Counted from the stretch's first letter, positions 1 through 8,968 are shown. The stretch: DNA of 64,000 nucleotides from Corynebacterium endometrii (GCF_004795735.1 NZ_CP039247.1:930001-994000), one strand, 5' to 3'. Made by a program: numbers and translations. The notes: generated by a model from the sequence alone, not told the origin.

Positions 1-1185
1 CGCGGCGAGATTGCGCCGGGGGACGTGGCCGCGCGGGTGGAAAGCCAGCTTCGCGGCGCGGCGCCGTATTCCCTGCGCCCGGTGCTCAACGCGACTGGCG
101 TGATCATCCACACCAATTTGGGCCGCGCCCCGTTGCCGCAGGCCTCCGTCGACGCCCTGGTGGCCGCGGCGGGGTACACCGATGTGGAACTCGAGCTCGC
201 CGCAGGCGTGCGTTCCGCGCACCGGGGCAGGGGCGCTATCGATGCGTTGCTGGCGGCCTGCCCGGGCGCTGAGGACGCGCTGGTGGTCAACAATGGTGCG
301 GCGGCATTGCTCCTTGCTTGCGCCGCCTTGGCCGAGGGCGGGGAGGTGGTTATCTCCAGGGGTGAGCTCATCGAGATTGGGGCGGGGTTCCGCCTGCCGG
401 AGCTTATCGAATCCGCTCACGTCACGCTCAAGGAAATAGGCGCGACCAACCGCACTCATCTGTGGGACTACCAGCGGGCGACCACCGCCAATACCGGTGC
501 TTACCTCAAGGTTCACCCGTCCAATTTCCGCATGGAGGGCTTTACTTCGTCGGTCGGCGTGGAAGAACTCGCAGGGGAGGCCCGGCAGCGCGGTGTGGGG
601 CTGATAGTGGATTTGGGCTCTGGGCTTTTAACCCCGGACGCTACCTTGCCGGACGAGCCGGACCTGCACGCCCAGTTAGCCGCCGGGGCGGATCTGGTGA
701 TTGCCTCCGGGGATAAGCTTTTAGGAGGCCCGCAGGCCGGCATCCTGCTGGGGACCCGACACGCCATTGCCAGGGCCAAGAAACACCCGCTGGCGCGGGC
801 GCTGCGCATCGATAAGCTGCGGCTCAATGCTTTAGAGGCTGCGGTCAATGTGGGTTCCAACGCGGTGCAGGATTTCCTGCACATCGCTCCGGAAACCCTC
901 AAGGCCCGCAGTCAATCCGTGCTGGAGCAGCTGCCCAAGGCCTTGCCAGCCCGCCTGGTTGCCCATGCCGGGCGGGTTGGTGGCGGCGGCGCGCCCGAAC
1001 ACCCGCTCGACGGGTGGGCCATCGCCGCTCCGGAAGCCCTGGCCGCGCCCTTGCGCCAGGGCGAGCCCGCCGTTATGCCGCGCACGCACAAAGGCCAGTG
1101 CATCATCGACTTGCGTTGCGTGCCGGAGTCCCAAGACGCGGCGATCGTCGCCGCTATCGCTGCGGCATGGGAACGGGTGAACTAA
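1..1185 (+). CDS. selA: L-seryl-tRNA(Sec) selenium transferase (SelA), 5' end cut by window edge
   Basis: SelA is the PLP enzyme that converts seryl-tRNA(Sec) to selenocysteyl-tRNA(Sec) using selenophosphate. The reading frame is open to base 1, so the GTG at 25 is probably not the true start. About 60 residues of the usual 430-460 are missing on the left. Visible signatures are LNATGVIIHTNLGRAPLP near the left edge, the glycine-rich segment VVNNGAAALLLA, and the PLP-lysine motif SGDKLLGGPQAG with its lysine codon at 715-717. The stop at 1183-1185 directly abuts the selB ATG, so the two genes are surely co-transcribed and translationally coupled. The GC-rich codon use matches the neighbours. 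The identification is firm; only the N-terminus is unseen. Confidence 0.95.
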   Translation, partial: RGEIAPGDVAARVESQLRGAAPYSLRPVLNATGVIIHTNLGRAPLPQASVDALVAAAGYTDVELELAAGVRSAHRGRGAIDALLAACPGAEDALVVNNGAAALLLACAALAEGGEVVISRGELIEIGAGFRLPELIESAHVTLKEIGATNRTHLWDYQRATTANTGAYLKVHPSNFRMEGFTSSVGVEELAGEARQRGVGLIVDLGSGLLTPDATLPDEPDLHAQLAAGADLVIASGDKLLGGPQAGILLGTRHAIARAKKHPLARALRIDKLRLNALEAAVNVGSNAVQDFLHIAPETLKARSQSVLEQLPKALPARLVAHAGRVGGGGAPEHPLDGWAIAAPEALAAPLRQGEPAVMPRTHKGQCIIDLRCVPESQDAAIVAAIAAAWERVN

Positions 1186-2985
1186 ATGTACGTCATTGCC
1201 ACCGCGGGCCACGTGGACCACGGAAAATCCACCCTAGTTAAGGCGTTGACCGGGATGGAGCCTGACCGCTGGGAGGAAGAACGCCGCCGCGGGCTGACCA
1301 TCGATCTCGGCTTCGTATGGACCACCTTGGATTCCGGGGCCAACGTGGCCTTCGTCGACGTTCCCGGGCACGAAAGGTTCATAGGCAACATGCTGGCCGG
1401 GGTGGGGCCGGCACCCGCCGTGATGTTCGTGGTTGCCGCCGATGAAGGATGGCAGGCCCAATCCAGCGATCATCGCGACGCCCTTGCCGCACTAGGGATT
1501 GAGCGCGGCCTGGTCGTGCTCACCCGGACTGACCGCACCGATGACGCCGGTATCGCGGCGACCGCAGACCGCGTTCGGGCTGAACTCGCCGGCACTACCC
1601 TGGCCCAGTTTCCCGTTGTTAGCGTCTCAGCGCACACCGGCGCGGGCCTGGAAGAACTCAAGCATAGGTTGGATGGGCTGCTCGCGGGCATGGAAAAGCC
1701 GCGCCATTCCGGACCGGTGCGCCTGTGGATCGACCGGGCGTTTACTGTTACGGGCTCGGGAACCGTGGTCACCGGTACCCTCAATGCCGGAACCCTCACC
1801 GTGGGTGATCGCCTGGAACTGCACACCGCGGCGGGCGTACAAACCGTCGATGTTCGCGGCCTCCACTCAGAAAACCGGCCGCATACCGCCGTTGGGCCCG
1901 TAAGCCGCGTCGCCGTTAACCTACGCGGCATCCCGGCAGAAGCCATCTCCCGCGGTGATAGCCTGCTGACCCCAGGCCATCTCACCCCTGTTGCTGAGGT
2001 TGATGTGCGCCTCACCACCGGGCGGAGCGGCACCACCGTGGACGCGACCCGGCTGCCCCAGGAGCTGACCCTGCACGTCGGCACCAGCACCATCCAAGCC
2101 CGCCTGCGCGCCCTAGATTCCACCTTCGCCCGCCTCCGGCTGGCCCACCCCGTGCCGCTGGAGCTAGGGGACCGCATCGTGGCCCGCGCACCGGGAAGCC
2201 GCCACGTGGCCGCCGGCCTCCACGTGGTTGACATAGCCCCGCCCGCGCTCACCCGCCGCGGTGACGCCGCCCGCCGCGCCCACGACCTCCTTAAGCGCCG
2301 CCACGACTCGGATCCGCTCGACGTGGTCAAACGCCAGGGCGCCGTCAAAGCCACGTCGCTTTCCGCCCAGGGACTCGACACATCCAGCCTGCCCAAGGGA
2401 ATCATTGCGTTTCGCGACTGGTGGATTTACGCCCCTGAGGTCACTGCCTGGAAAAAGGCGCTGATCAATGCAGTCCAGGAACACGCGAAGGCTCAGCCAC
2501 TTTCGCCGGGCCTAAGCCGCAGGGCCGCGGTCAACGCGGTGGGACTCGCCAGCGAAGAGCTGCTAGGCATCGCCGTGGCCGCCGCTCGATACGAATCCCG
2601 CGACGGCCTCATCGTGGATCCTGCACGGAAACTGGATTTAGGGCCCGCGGAGCCCGCGGTGGCCGAGCTGGAGCGGCGCCTCAACGAGGATTCCTTCGCC
2701 GCCCCCGAGGCCAAAGAACTGGCCGCCCTAGGACTGGGGCTTAAGGAATTGGCGGCCGCCGAGCGCGCCGGGCGTGTGCTGCGGATAAGTGACGCAATCG
2801 TTTTGCCGCCCACAGCCCCCGCCCACGCCATCCGCCTGCTTAGCTCCATCGAGCAGCCGTTTACTACCTCCCAGGCCCGCCAGGTGTTGGGCACCACACG
2901 GCGGGTGGCCATCCCGTTACTGGAGTATCTGGACCGCAAGGGCCTGACCCGCCGCCTCGACGGGCAGCGTCGCGAGGTCTGCTAA
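1186..2985 (+). CDS. selB: Selenocysteine-specific elongation factor SelB
   Basis: SelB is the EF-Tu-like GTPase that carries selenocysteyl-tRNA to UGA codons marked by a SECIS hairpin. The 599-residue protein begins with the G1 motif GHVDHGKST (residues 8-16), followed by G3 DVPGHERF and a G4-like TRTD. Beta-barrel domains follow (RLWIDRAFTVTGSGTVVTGTL is EF-Tu domain 2-like). A C-terminal region of about 250 residues fits the winged-helix repeats that bind SECIS RNA. The length is close to E. coli SelB (614). The ATG at 1186 immediately follows the selA stop. A selenoprotein, probably a formate dehydrogenase, and selD/selC are expected elsewhere; none is visible here. Confidence 0.95.
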   Translation: MYVIATAGHVDHGKSTLVKALTGMEPDRWEEERRRGLTIDLGFVWTTLDSGANVAFVDVPGHERFIGNMLAGVGPAPAVMFVVAADEGWQAQSSDHRDALAALGIERGLVVLTRTDRTDDAGIAATADRVRAELAGTTLAQFPVVSVSAHTGAGLEELKHRLDGLLAGMEKPRHSGPVRLWIDRAFTVTGSGTVVTGTLNAGTLTVGDRLELHTAAGVQTVDVRGLHSENRPHTAVGPVSRVAVNLRGIPAEAISRGDSLLTPGHLTPVAEVDVRLTTGRSGTTVDATRLPQELTLHVGTSTIQARLRALDSTFARLRLAHPVPLELGDRIVARAPGSRHVAAGLHVVDIAPPALTRRGDAARRAHDLLKRRHDSDPLDVVKRQGAVKATSLSAQGLDTSSLPKGIIAFRDWWIYAPEVTAWKKALINAVQEHAKAQPLSPGLSRRAAVNAVGLASEELLGIAVAAARYESRDGLIVDPARKLDLGPAEPAVAELERRLNEDSFAAPEAKELAALGLGLKELAAAERAGRVLRISDAIVLPPTAPAHAIRLLSSIEQPFTTSQARQVLGTTRRVAIPLLEYLDRKGLTRRLDGQRREVC

Positions 2986-3011
2986 CCCCACGGGGCGGGA
3001 TCAACGTGCCC

Positions 3012-4259
3012 CTATCGACGGTGGTGGCCGCGCCTGCGGCGGCGGGCCGGCCGGCGCTGGTGCACGCGGGCCGACTCAGAGTTTGAACGCTTGGGTGGCT
3101 GGGAGCCCGCAAGGGCGTTGACGAGTTCGGCAACGGATACCAGCTGCTGCGCATGGCCGCCCTCCGATGCGGTGGCCGGTTCCAGCAGCGCTTCAGGCTG
3201 AGCCAGCGCGTGGGTTTTTCCTTGGGCCTCCGGTTCTAGGCCCGGCTTGTTCCCCGCGTGCGGATCCAGTTCTGAATCGAGTTCTGGTTCTTGTTCCTGC
3301 TCTTGTTCACGTTCGGGCAGCCGTGCCGTTGTGGAAGCCCCGGGGGTCTCCAGGGGCTGGCCGCCCACTGGGGGTTCGCCTGCGGGCACGGGTCCTGCGG
3401 GTACCCCGCTTGGCGGGGAGGCGCTAAGGATCGAAGAAATGGCTCGAGGCCCTCGAGGGGCCGGGGAGTGGGAGGCAAAGTCCTCCGCGTCCACTGAGAA
3501 TTCAAATTCGAGCGGGTGCGGCAGTTCGGATTCCTTCGGCGGAATGATGGGAGCATCATGCGGGGTGGTGATCTGGGGCAGGGGCGCGGCAAAGAGTTCG
3601 GCAGAATCCGCGGCGGGCAAATCCACGGCGATGCAGCCCGATGCCACGTATGCGCGCGCGCAGACCACGGTGCCTTGTTGCTGCGCTTGGCGCACCACAT
3701 CTACGAGGCCGGCGCTGACATCCTCGAGGCGCACCGCCCCCAGGGCCACATCGTCTATGGCGGCCACCAGGTGTTCGCCCACTGCGGCGACGGTAGCGAT
3801 AAGCTGGCAGGTCCCCATGGCCAGAAGCTGATACTCATCGAGGTCATCTGCCACGGAAGTATCAAGGATGTAGCCTTGGCCGCCGTTAAATAGCACTGAG
3901 CCCGCCGGCTGGTTGTTTCGCGGGACACTCCACACGTTAAGCCCCAGGTGGACCGCGATCTCGATGTCCCCATCGATGATCTCCGCGGTGGCCCACGTGG
4001 CCGGATTGAGCTGGGAGGCTAGCAACCGGTCCAGATCCGGAAATTCGGCAGACTCCTGCGCGTCTAAGAAGCCTATGATCCCAAACGGGCTGCGCACCTT
4101 CCACCAATGGTTAAGCGGGTTCGCCTCCAGCGTTACCTCCATTAGCACCGGGGCTTCGTTCAGGCGTGGAATGGACAAAGCCGTGCCAAGGACCACGTGG
4201 TCCAGGATAGTGACGTGCTCAACCCCCAAATGGGCAGCGGGAAGGGGGTAAAGCTGCAT
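3012..4259 (-). CDS. Corynebacterial hypothetical protein with acidic linker and arginine-rich tail
   Basis: The product has 415 residues and no family I recognise. The first ~200 residues look like a folded domain without signal peptide or membrane segments. A long Pro/Glu-rich disordered linker follows, with EQEQEQEPELDSELD near residues 310-330. A strongly basic tail rich in RRPARRRRRGHHRR ends the protein. GAGGTGA lies about 6 bases upstream of the ATG at 4259, supporting that start. The gene converges on selB with a 26-bp gap and diverges from the ZIP transporter. The basic tail could bind nucleic acid or another polyanion, which is inference only. Confidence 0.75.
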   Translation of the reverse strand: MQLYPLPAAHLGVEHVTILDHVVLGTALSIPRLNEAPVLMEVTLEANPLNHWWKVRSPFGIIGFLDAQESAEFPDLDRLLASQLNPATWATAEIIDGDIEIAVHLGLNVWSVPRNNQPAGSVLFNGGQGYILDTSVADDLDEYQLLAMGTCQLIATVAAVGEHLVAAIDDVALGAVRLEDVSAGLVDVVRQAQQQGTVVCARAYVASGCIAVDLPAADSAELFAAPLPQITTPHDAPIIPPKESELPHPLEFEFSVDAEDFASHSPAPRGPRAISSILSASPPSGVPAGPVPAGEPPVGGQPLETPGASTTARLPEREQEQEQEPELDSELDPHAGNKPGLEPEAQGKTHALAQPEALLEPATASEGGHAQQLVSVAELVNALAGSQPPKRSNSESARVHQRRPARRRRRGHHRR

Positions 4260-4400
4260 GGGGCGTCACCTCATGTTTAGTGCGGACAATGTTTAGGGAT
4301 CTTCACGGCCCCGCGGGTCGCTCAGAGATTCTAGATACAAACTCTAGGCGCGATTGCCGAGTATTTCATCTAAGCGTGGGTAACTACCGCTATTGTTGTA

Positions 4401-4416
4401 TTGAAAATTATTTCAA
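4401..4416. promoter_or_regulatory. Palindrome TTGAAAATTATTTCAA, putative Zur-type operator
   Basis: This 16-bp inverted repeat has TTGAAA and TTTCAA arms around ATTA. It lies 30 bp upstream of the ZIP transporter start, where a repressor would block transcription. It closely resembles the actinobacterial Zur box as I remember it (TGaaAatgatTttCA). A zinc uptake gene is a logical Zur target. Binding by Zur is inference. Confidence 0.5.
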
Positions 4417-4445
4417 CCTAATTTCGAGATGTACTGGACGGACCT

Positions 4446-5249
4446 TTGGACTACGAACTGTCAACCGTTGCCTTCGCGCTGGGACTCACGCTGTTTGCAG
4501 GCCTGTCAACCGCCATCGGCGGGGCAATAGCGGTAGGGCGCAGGGCGCCGGGGCCCAAGTTCCTGGCCGCATCCCTGGGACTGTCGGCAGGCGTGATGCT
4601 GTATGTGTCCTTCATGGAAATCCTGCCGGAGGCCGCTAACCACTTCGGTGAGGTCTACGACTCAGAAATGCGTTCCATGGGCGCTGCGGTCACCGCCTTC
4701 TTCGGCGGCGTTGCCGTCATCGCCATCATCGACCGCTTAGTGCCGGAGGAAATTAACCCCCACGAGCCATCCACAACCGATGAGGAGGCGCGCAGGCGCC
4801 GATTAATGAAAGCGGGCGTATTCACCGCCGCTGCGCTGGCCGTGCACAATTTCCCCGAAGGCTTTGCAACCTTTGTCTCGGGTCTTGAGGATCTCTCCAT
4901 CGCCATTCCCATTGCCGTGGCGATTGCCATTCACAACATCCCGGAAGGGATCGCCGTGGCCGTGCCCCTGCGCGAAGCACTGGGCTCGCGCAAAAAGGCT
5001 TTCTGGTGGGCCACCCTATCCGGTTTGGCCGAGCCATTAGGCGCCGTCATCGGCTTCCTCATCCTCATGCCACTGCTGGGGCCCATGACCATGGGCGTTG
5101 CCTTGGCCGGCGTGGCCGGAATTATGGTGTTTATCTCCCTGGACGAACTTCTGCCTACGGCAGAGGAATTTGGCGAGCACCACAGCGCCATCTACGGCAT
5201 GATCGGCGGAATGGCCGTCATGGCCTTTTCATTGGTGCTGTTTATGTAG
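4446..5249 (+). CDS. ZIP-family metal transporter (ZupT-like)
   Basis: This predicted inner-membrane divalent cation importer (zinc, possibly iron or manganese) has 267 residues and about eight hydrophobic segments, typical of ZIP proteins. The metal-binding helices are clear: HNFPEGFATF in one segment and HNIPEGIAVAVPL in the next, plus an upstream MEILPEA motif. The best start is the TTG at 4446, because no ATG fits the conserved N-terminal membrane segment. The gene stands alone, divergent from the upstream hypothetical gene, behind a palindrome that may be a Zur operator. It could be named zupT, but the exact subfamily cannot be proved from sequence alone. Confidence 0.9.
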   Translation: MDYELSTVAFALGLTLFAGLSTAIGGAIAVGRRAPGPKFLAASLGLSAGVMLYVSFMEILPEAANHFGEVYDSEMRSMGAAVTAFFGGVAVIAIIDRLVPEEINPHEPSTTDEEARRRRLMKAGVFTAAALAVHNFPEGFATFVSGLEDLSIAIPIAVAIAIHNIPEGIAVAVPLREALGSRKKAFWWATLSGLAEPLGAVIGFLILMPLLGPMTMGVALAGVAGIMVFISLDELLPTAEEFGEHHSAIYGMIGGMAVMAFSLVLFM

Positions 5250-5397
5250 CCCGCCCGCGCGCCCCAGTCGGCCCGCGCAATCGATGTGGCCGATTCTCGC
5301 CTAGCTAACACGGGCCGGATAATGGTCAACCGCACGGGCGTGGGCGGCCATGCCTTGGGGCGTGAGAGGCTACCGCCACACAAAGGCGCAAGACGCC

Positions 5398-5460
5398 AAC
5401 AGCCACCTCACCGGCCAGGGGTCAGCGCAGAGTGCGCTGCGGCTTGGTGAGATGGCTGTT
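5398..5460. terminator. Nested inverted repeat between ZIP and DUF808 genes
   Basis: Outer arms of about 19 bp (5398-5416 and 5442-5460, AACAGCCACCTCACC against GGTGAGATGGCTGTT) enclose a perfect inner hairpin CAGCGCA-GAG-TGCGCTG. It sits between the convergent ends of the two flanking genes. It could act as a bidirectional terminator, although neither side has a strong T-tract. Confidence 0.5.
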
Positions 5461-5474
5461 AATGGCCTGGTAGC

Positions 5475-6413
5475 TTAGTGTGCTGCGTCTTTCGGCTTAT
5501 TCTTGCCAAAAAGTGGCTTGACCAGGGATACGACGCCTAGGACTATCATGCCGACGATAAGGCCAAAGACCATGGACGCGCCGGTATCGACCAACCAGGA
5601 AACAACACCCGCAGGTACGGACTCGGACCAGTGGTGGATGGTCTCATAGGGCCATGACAAGCCGAACTCATCCAGGCCGGCGACGATAATGTGACCGCCC
5701 ACCCACAGCATGGCTGCGGTACCCACGATGCCGATGAGGGACAAGACGTATGGCATGCCCTTAACCAGCAGATGGCCTATGGAGGCCTTGCCATCACGGC
5801 GTTCGATCATGCGCAGCCCAACGTCATCCATTTTCACCAGGATGGCCACCGCGCCGTAGACCGCCAGGGTGATGCCAATGCCAACGACGATCAACACCAT
5901 GAGGCGCGTCCAGAAAGGCTGATCAATGATCTCATTGAGGGAGATCACCATGATTTCAGCAGAGAGAATCAGATCGGTGGTGATAGCGGAGTTGACCAGC
6001 TTGTCCTCGGCGTTGGCGTCCCGCTCCTGAACCGGATCGTGGTGTGCCTTCTCATGGGGGACCACCTTCTCCCAAATCTTGTGGGCGCCCTCATAACACA
6101 GGTATGCGCCACCACACATCAGGATTGGTGTCAGGGCCCAAGGGGCAAGCCAGGAAAGCAGGAGGACAATGGGCAGGATGATAAGCAGCTTATTGCGCAG
6201 CGAGCCCTTCGTGATCTTCCAGATCATTGGAAGCTCACGCTTTGGATTCACGCCGGTGACATACTGCGGAGTCACCGCGGCGTCATCAATGACTACGCCG
6301 GCCGCTTTCATGGAGGTCTTGCCGGCCATCGCCACCACGTCGTCGGCAGAGGCTGCGGCGGCGCGCGCAATCACAGCAACATCATCAAGGAGAGCAAGTA
6401 GGCCACCGGCCAT
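5475..6413 (-). CDS. DUF808-family inner-membrane protein (YedI-like)
   Basis: The 312-residue integral membrane protein belongs to the DUF808 family, recognised by its N-terminus MAGGLLALLDDVAVIARAAA and the segment CYEGAHKIWEKV. It has about six to seven hydrophobic segments spread through the protein, including WLAPWALTPILMCGGAYL and the C-terminal GLIVGMIVLGVVSLVKPLF. The biochemical function of the family is unknown to me. The gene is transcribed away from the panE-like gene, and AGGAA lies just upstream of the ATG. It appears monocistronic. Confidence 0.85.
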   Translation of the reverse strand: MAGGLLALLDDVAVIARAAAASADDVVAMAGKTSMKAAGVVIDDAAVTPQYVTGVNPKRELPMIWKITKGSLRNKLLIILPIVLLLSWLAPWALTPILMCGGAYLCYEGAHKIWEKVVPHEKAHHDPVQERDANAEDKLVNSAITTDLILSAEIMVISLNEIIDQPFWTRLMVLIVVGIGITLAVYGAVAILVKMDDVGLRMIERRDGKASIGHLLVKGMPYVLSLIGIVGTAAMLWVGGHIIVAGLDEFGLSWPYETIHHWSESVPAGVVSWLVDTGASMVFGLIVGMIVLGVVSLVKPLFGKNKPKDAAH

Positions 6414-6536
6414 TGGCTGGTTCCTTTCATCGAAACAGTAAAAGTGGGGTTACGAAAACCAAGATACAGGCTCCTGCGATCAAGACCCCTTGGCTGAAAC
6501 TCAACCATCGTATCGCGAAAGGCCTAAACTGGCAGA

Positions 6537-7439
6537 ATGAGAATAGGTTTCCTAGGTTCCGGTGCCGTGGGTTGCTGGTTCGGTGGCCGCTTGGCCGAAT
6601 GCGGTTATGACGTCACGATGATCGGCCGCGGCGCTACTTACGACGCGTTGCGGCGGCGCGGCATTCAAATCAACGATGAGGCCCCCAAGGAGGTGCGCGT
6701 AGCCCGCAGCGTAGCCGAGGCCGGCCCACTGGACATTGTGGTATTGGCGGTCAAAGTCACAGCCGATACGTGCGTTGCACGGCTCCTGGAAGGAATAGGC
6801 CCGGACACCGTGGTGGCGGTGACCCAAAACTGCGTGGAGACTCCGTACCTGGTGGCGGACGTGGTGGGTCAACATCGCACATGGCCCGGCGTTATTCGCG
6901 GATACCTGCACCACACAGGACCGGCCGCGGTGGAATATCATGGCGGGCCCACGAGCCATACCTTTGGCACGTGGGATGGGCAGCACTCTGAACTTGCCGC
7001 CGCTTTTGCCGGTGCCATCAACGCTTCCGGCAATGAAGGAATCTACCATCCGGCCATCTTCGAAGACGTGTGGGAAAAGGCCATGTTCGTCTCTTCGAGC
7101 GGGGCCCTAGGCGCCCTGGTGGATAAGCCTTTGGGCTACCTGCGTGCTGATTTGCGAAGCACGTTTGAAGGGGTGATGGCGGAGATCTACCGCGTGGGGG
7201 TGGCGGCCGGCGCGCCGCTGCGGGATGATGCGGTGGCCCGGGTGATGGATTTCGCAGACCGGATGCCGCAGGACGTCACCACGTCGATGCAGCGCGACCT
7301 CAAGGCGGGCATGGCGCCGTCCGAAACGGAACTGGATGCACAGGTCACGGCGATAAGCCGCATTGGTAGGGCCCATGGGGTAGACACGCCGATTTTGGAC
7401 CTGTGCGCCCAACAGGTACGCCAGCGGCACCTAGGCTGA
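6537..7439 (+). CDS. 2-dehydropantoate 2-reductase family protein (PanE/ApbA-like)
   Basis: The product is a 300-residue Rossmann-fold reductase of the ketopantoate reductase family, which reduces 2-dehydropantoate to pantoate with NADPH in coenzyme A synthesis. The N-terminal dinucleotide motif is GFLGSGAVGCWFGGRL. A mid-protein EDVWEKAMFVS segment matches the region carrying the conserved lysine of PanE, and an ILDL C-terminal motif follows. The usual length is 290-310. No panB or panC neighbours are present, and bacteria often carry several PanE paralogues, so the substrate remains open. The ATG at 6537 lies 123 bp from the divergent DUF808 gene. Confidence 0.8.
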   Translation: MRIGFLGSGAVGCWFGGRLAECGYDVTMIGRGATYDALRRRGIQINDEAPKEVRVARSVAEAGPLDIVVLAVKVTADTCVARLLEGIGPDTVVAVTQNCVETPYLVADVVGQHRTWPGVIRGYLHHTGPAAVEYHGGPTSHTFGTWDGQHSELAAAFAGAINASGNEGIYHPAIFEDVWEKAMFVSSSGALGALVDKPLGYLRADLRSTFEGVMAEIYRVGVAAGAPLRDDAVARVMDFADRMPQDVTTSMQRDLKAGMAPSETELDAQVTAISRIGRAHGVDTPILDLCAQQVRQRHLG

Positions 7440-7565
7440 GCCGGGAGATTTTTAAGGGGCTTAAAACACCGGAAGCTGCCCAAGGAGCCCGGCTTCACGC
7501 CGGCCTTCATGGTCAGTGATAGGCAGGGCGCTTTTTCGTACGCTGTAGCTGTACCGGTGCGGGTG

Positions 7566-8102
7566 CTATGAGGCTGGGGAAAGCTCTACCTTGTCGGCCC
7601 AGGTGAGCTCAATGCCCTGGGCTTTAAGCCACTCCATGGCGTCATCACCATTGCGGGTAATGCCCTCAACGGCATTAAGGGTGGCGTCTATGGCGCGCTC
7701 TGCTTCCTCGGCGGTGATAAAGCCCGCCGAGGTAGCGGCGGAGAGCTCATCGATATCCAGCACGTCAATTGGTTCGCCGGTGATGGAGACCAAGTCCACG
7801 TAGAGATCGCGAGTGGTCCACACATCGCCGTCTACGCTGATGTCCGCGACATCGAAGTAGAAATCCTGCTTCTTGTCCACGCCGTCTCGGAAGTGGAAGA
7901 TGTTGGCGCGGATGCCCAGGCTTGGGAGCAACCATGACTCCAGGTAACCAAACTGCGGATGGTCGGCGCCGCGGCCCATGTATAGGCCGAAGTCCGTGAC
8001 GCGGTAAGTATCCACGGCCCGGAGGAAACCCTTTGGATCCACATTTACGTTATCCGCGGTGTTGAAGGTTTCTTCCTTCACTGGATGGAGATCGACGCTC
8101 AT
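7566..8102 (-). CDS. DUF402-domain protein (Rv1156-like)
   Basis: The 178-residue soluble protein resembles DUF402 proteins through the segment WTTRDLYVDLVSITGEPIDVLDIDEL. Some DUF402 members are nucleoside-diphosphate phosphatases or RNA-associated, but the role here is unknown. I place the start at the ATG at 8102 because GAGGTGAAA precedes it at good spacing; an upstream in-frame start would overlap the previous gene. It follows the Rv1157c-family gene by 5 bp on the same strand. The same pairing (Rv1156 next to Rv1157c) is found in M. tuberculosis as I recall it, which supports a conserved operon. Confidence 0.8.
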   Translation of the reverse strand: MSVDLHPVKEETFNTADNVNVDPKGFLRAVDTYRVTDFGLYMGRGADHPQFGYLESWLLPSLGIRANIFHFRDGVDKKQDFYFDVADISVDGDVWTTRDLYVDLVSITGEPIDVLDIDELSAATSAGFITAEEAERAIDATLNAVEGITRNGDDAMEWLKAQGIELTWADKVELSPAS

Positions 8103-8107
8103 AAGTG

Positions 8108-8827
8108 CTATTTCACCTCGAAAAATGCTGCCGTGGGCAGGAAGTTGCACGATTGGGTCTGGGTGTTAACCGTGCCGGACAACAGTGCAATCACGGTGCC
8201 GGAACCGGTCTTAGCGGTGCCGGATACGGTGGTTGGGCCGTCAGTGTTGATGCCGTTGTTGGCCAAGGGGGTGACACCCGAGGTGAAGGTATCGATGTTA
8301 AACCACTGAACCCGCATTCCGCCCTGGCGTTCGGCGGCCGAATCTGTGCCCAGTGCCGTGAACAGGAAGACGGTTTCCCCAGCGCCGGCTCCCGGCGAAG
8401 GGATCTTAGTGGGGCCAGGAACAGCGATTCCCGAGCCCACGGAATCATCCCGGCCGCCGATGCAGTTAGCGGAGACTGTTGGCCAGTAGAATTGGGTGAA
8501 ATTTGGCCCGCCTTCAACCAAGGCTGGCCCGCCTGATTCGCCAGTGCCTGCGGCAAAAGCAAGCGCAGAAAGAATCGCGTTGCGTGCATCTGCCGGCAAC
8601 CACGGCTGCTCCGCAAACGCTCGAATGCGGTCCTGCGTGGCTGGGGTAGGGCGGCCCAGCTCATCGAGGGGGTTATCAATCCCCATCATGGAGGACATCT
8701 GGTAATTCACCTGGGCCAGGCTAGGGGCCTGCGCTTGGGCGGGAGCTAGCGACGGGGCCGCGATTCCAATCACCGCAGCGGCTGCGGCGATGGAGGCGGC
8801 GGCGCGGTTCAAACTAGTTGAGCTCAC
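8108..8827 (-). CDS. Secreted Rv1157c-family protein
   Basis: The 239-residue precursor has a classical Sec signal peptide: SLNR, then an alanine-rich hydrophobic core and a likely AQA cleavage site near residue 33. The mature part contains NYQMSSMMGIDNPLDELGRP and two cysteines (near C120 and C226) that could form a disulfide. There is no enzymatic motif. It looks like the Rv1157c family of actinobacterial exported proteins of unknown function. It is the first gene of a pair with the DUF402 gene. Tandem GTCACA repeats 118-141 bp upstream of its start resemble MtrA sites, which would suit an envelope-related exported protein. Confidence 0.8.
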   Translation of the reverse strand: MSSTSLNRAAASIAAAAAVIGIAAPSLAPAQAQAPSLAQVNYQMSSMMGIDNPLDELGRPTPATQDRIRAFAEQPWLPADARNAILSALAFAAGTGESGGPALVEGGPNFTQFYWPTVSANCIGGRDDSVGSGIAVPGPTKIPSPGAGAGETVFLFTALGTDSAAERQGGMRVQWFNIDTFTSGVTPLANNGINTDGPTTVSGTAKTGSGTVIALLSGTVNTQTQSCNFLPTAAFFEVK

Positions 8828-8944
8828 AGGTCCTAATTCCTTGCTTCGGGGGATTTACGCGGGAACACTTCGGCGGCTTCTGGGGCGTTTGCGACTCGGC
8901 CGGTATGTATGGCGCGATGGATACACCGGCGGCATTCGACCCAG

Positions 8945-8968
8945 ATCACACAAGTCACAGAAGTCACA
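8945..8968. promoter_or_regulatory. Three 9-bp-spaced (A/G)TCACA repeats, putative MtrA site
   Basis: ATCACA, GTCACA and GTCACA start at 8945, 8954 and 8963, exactly 9 bp apart. Tandem 9-bp repeats beginning GTCACA are the motif described for the response regulator MtrA in M. tuberculosis, from memory. The site lies upstream of an exported-protein gene. The assignment is inferred. Confidence 0.5.
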
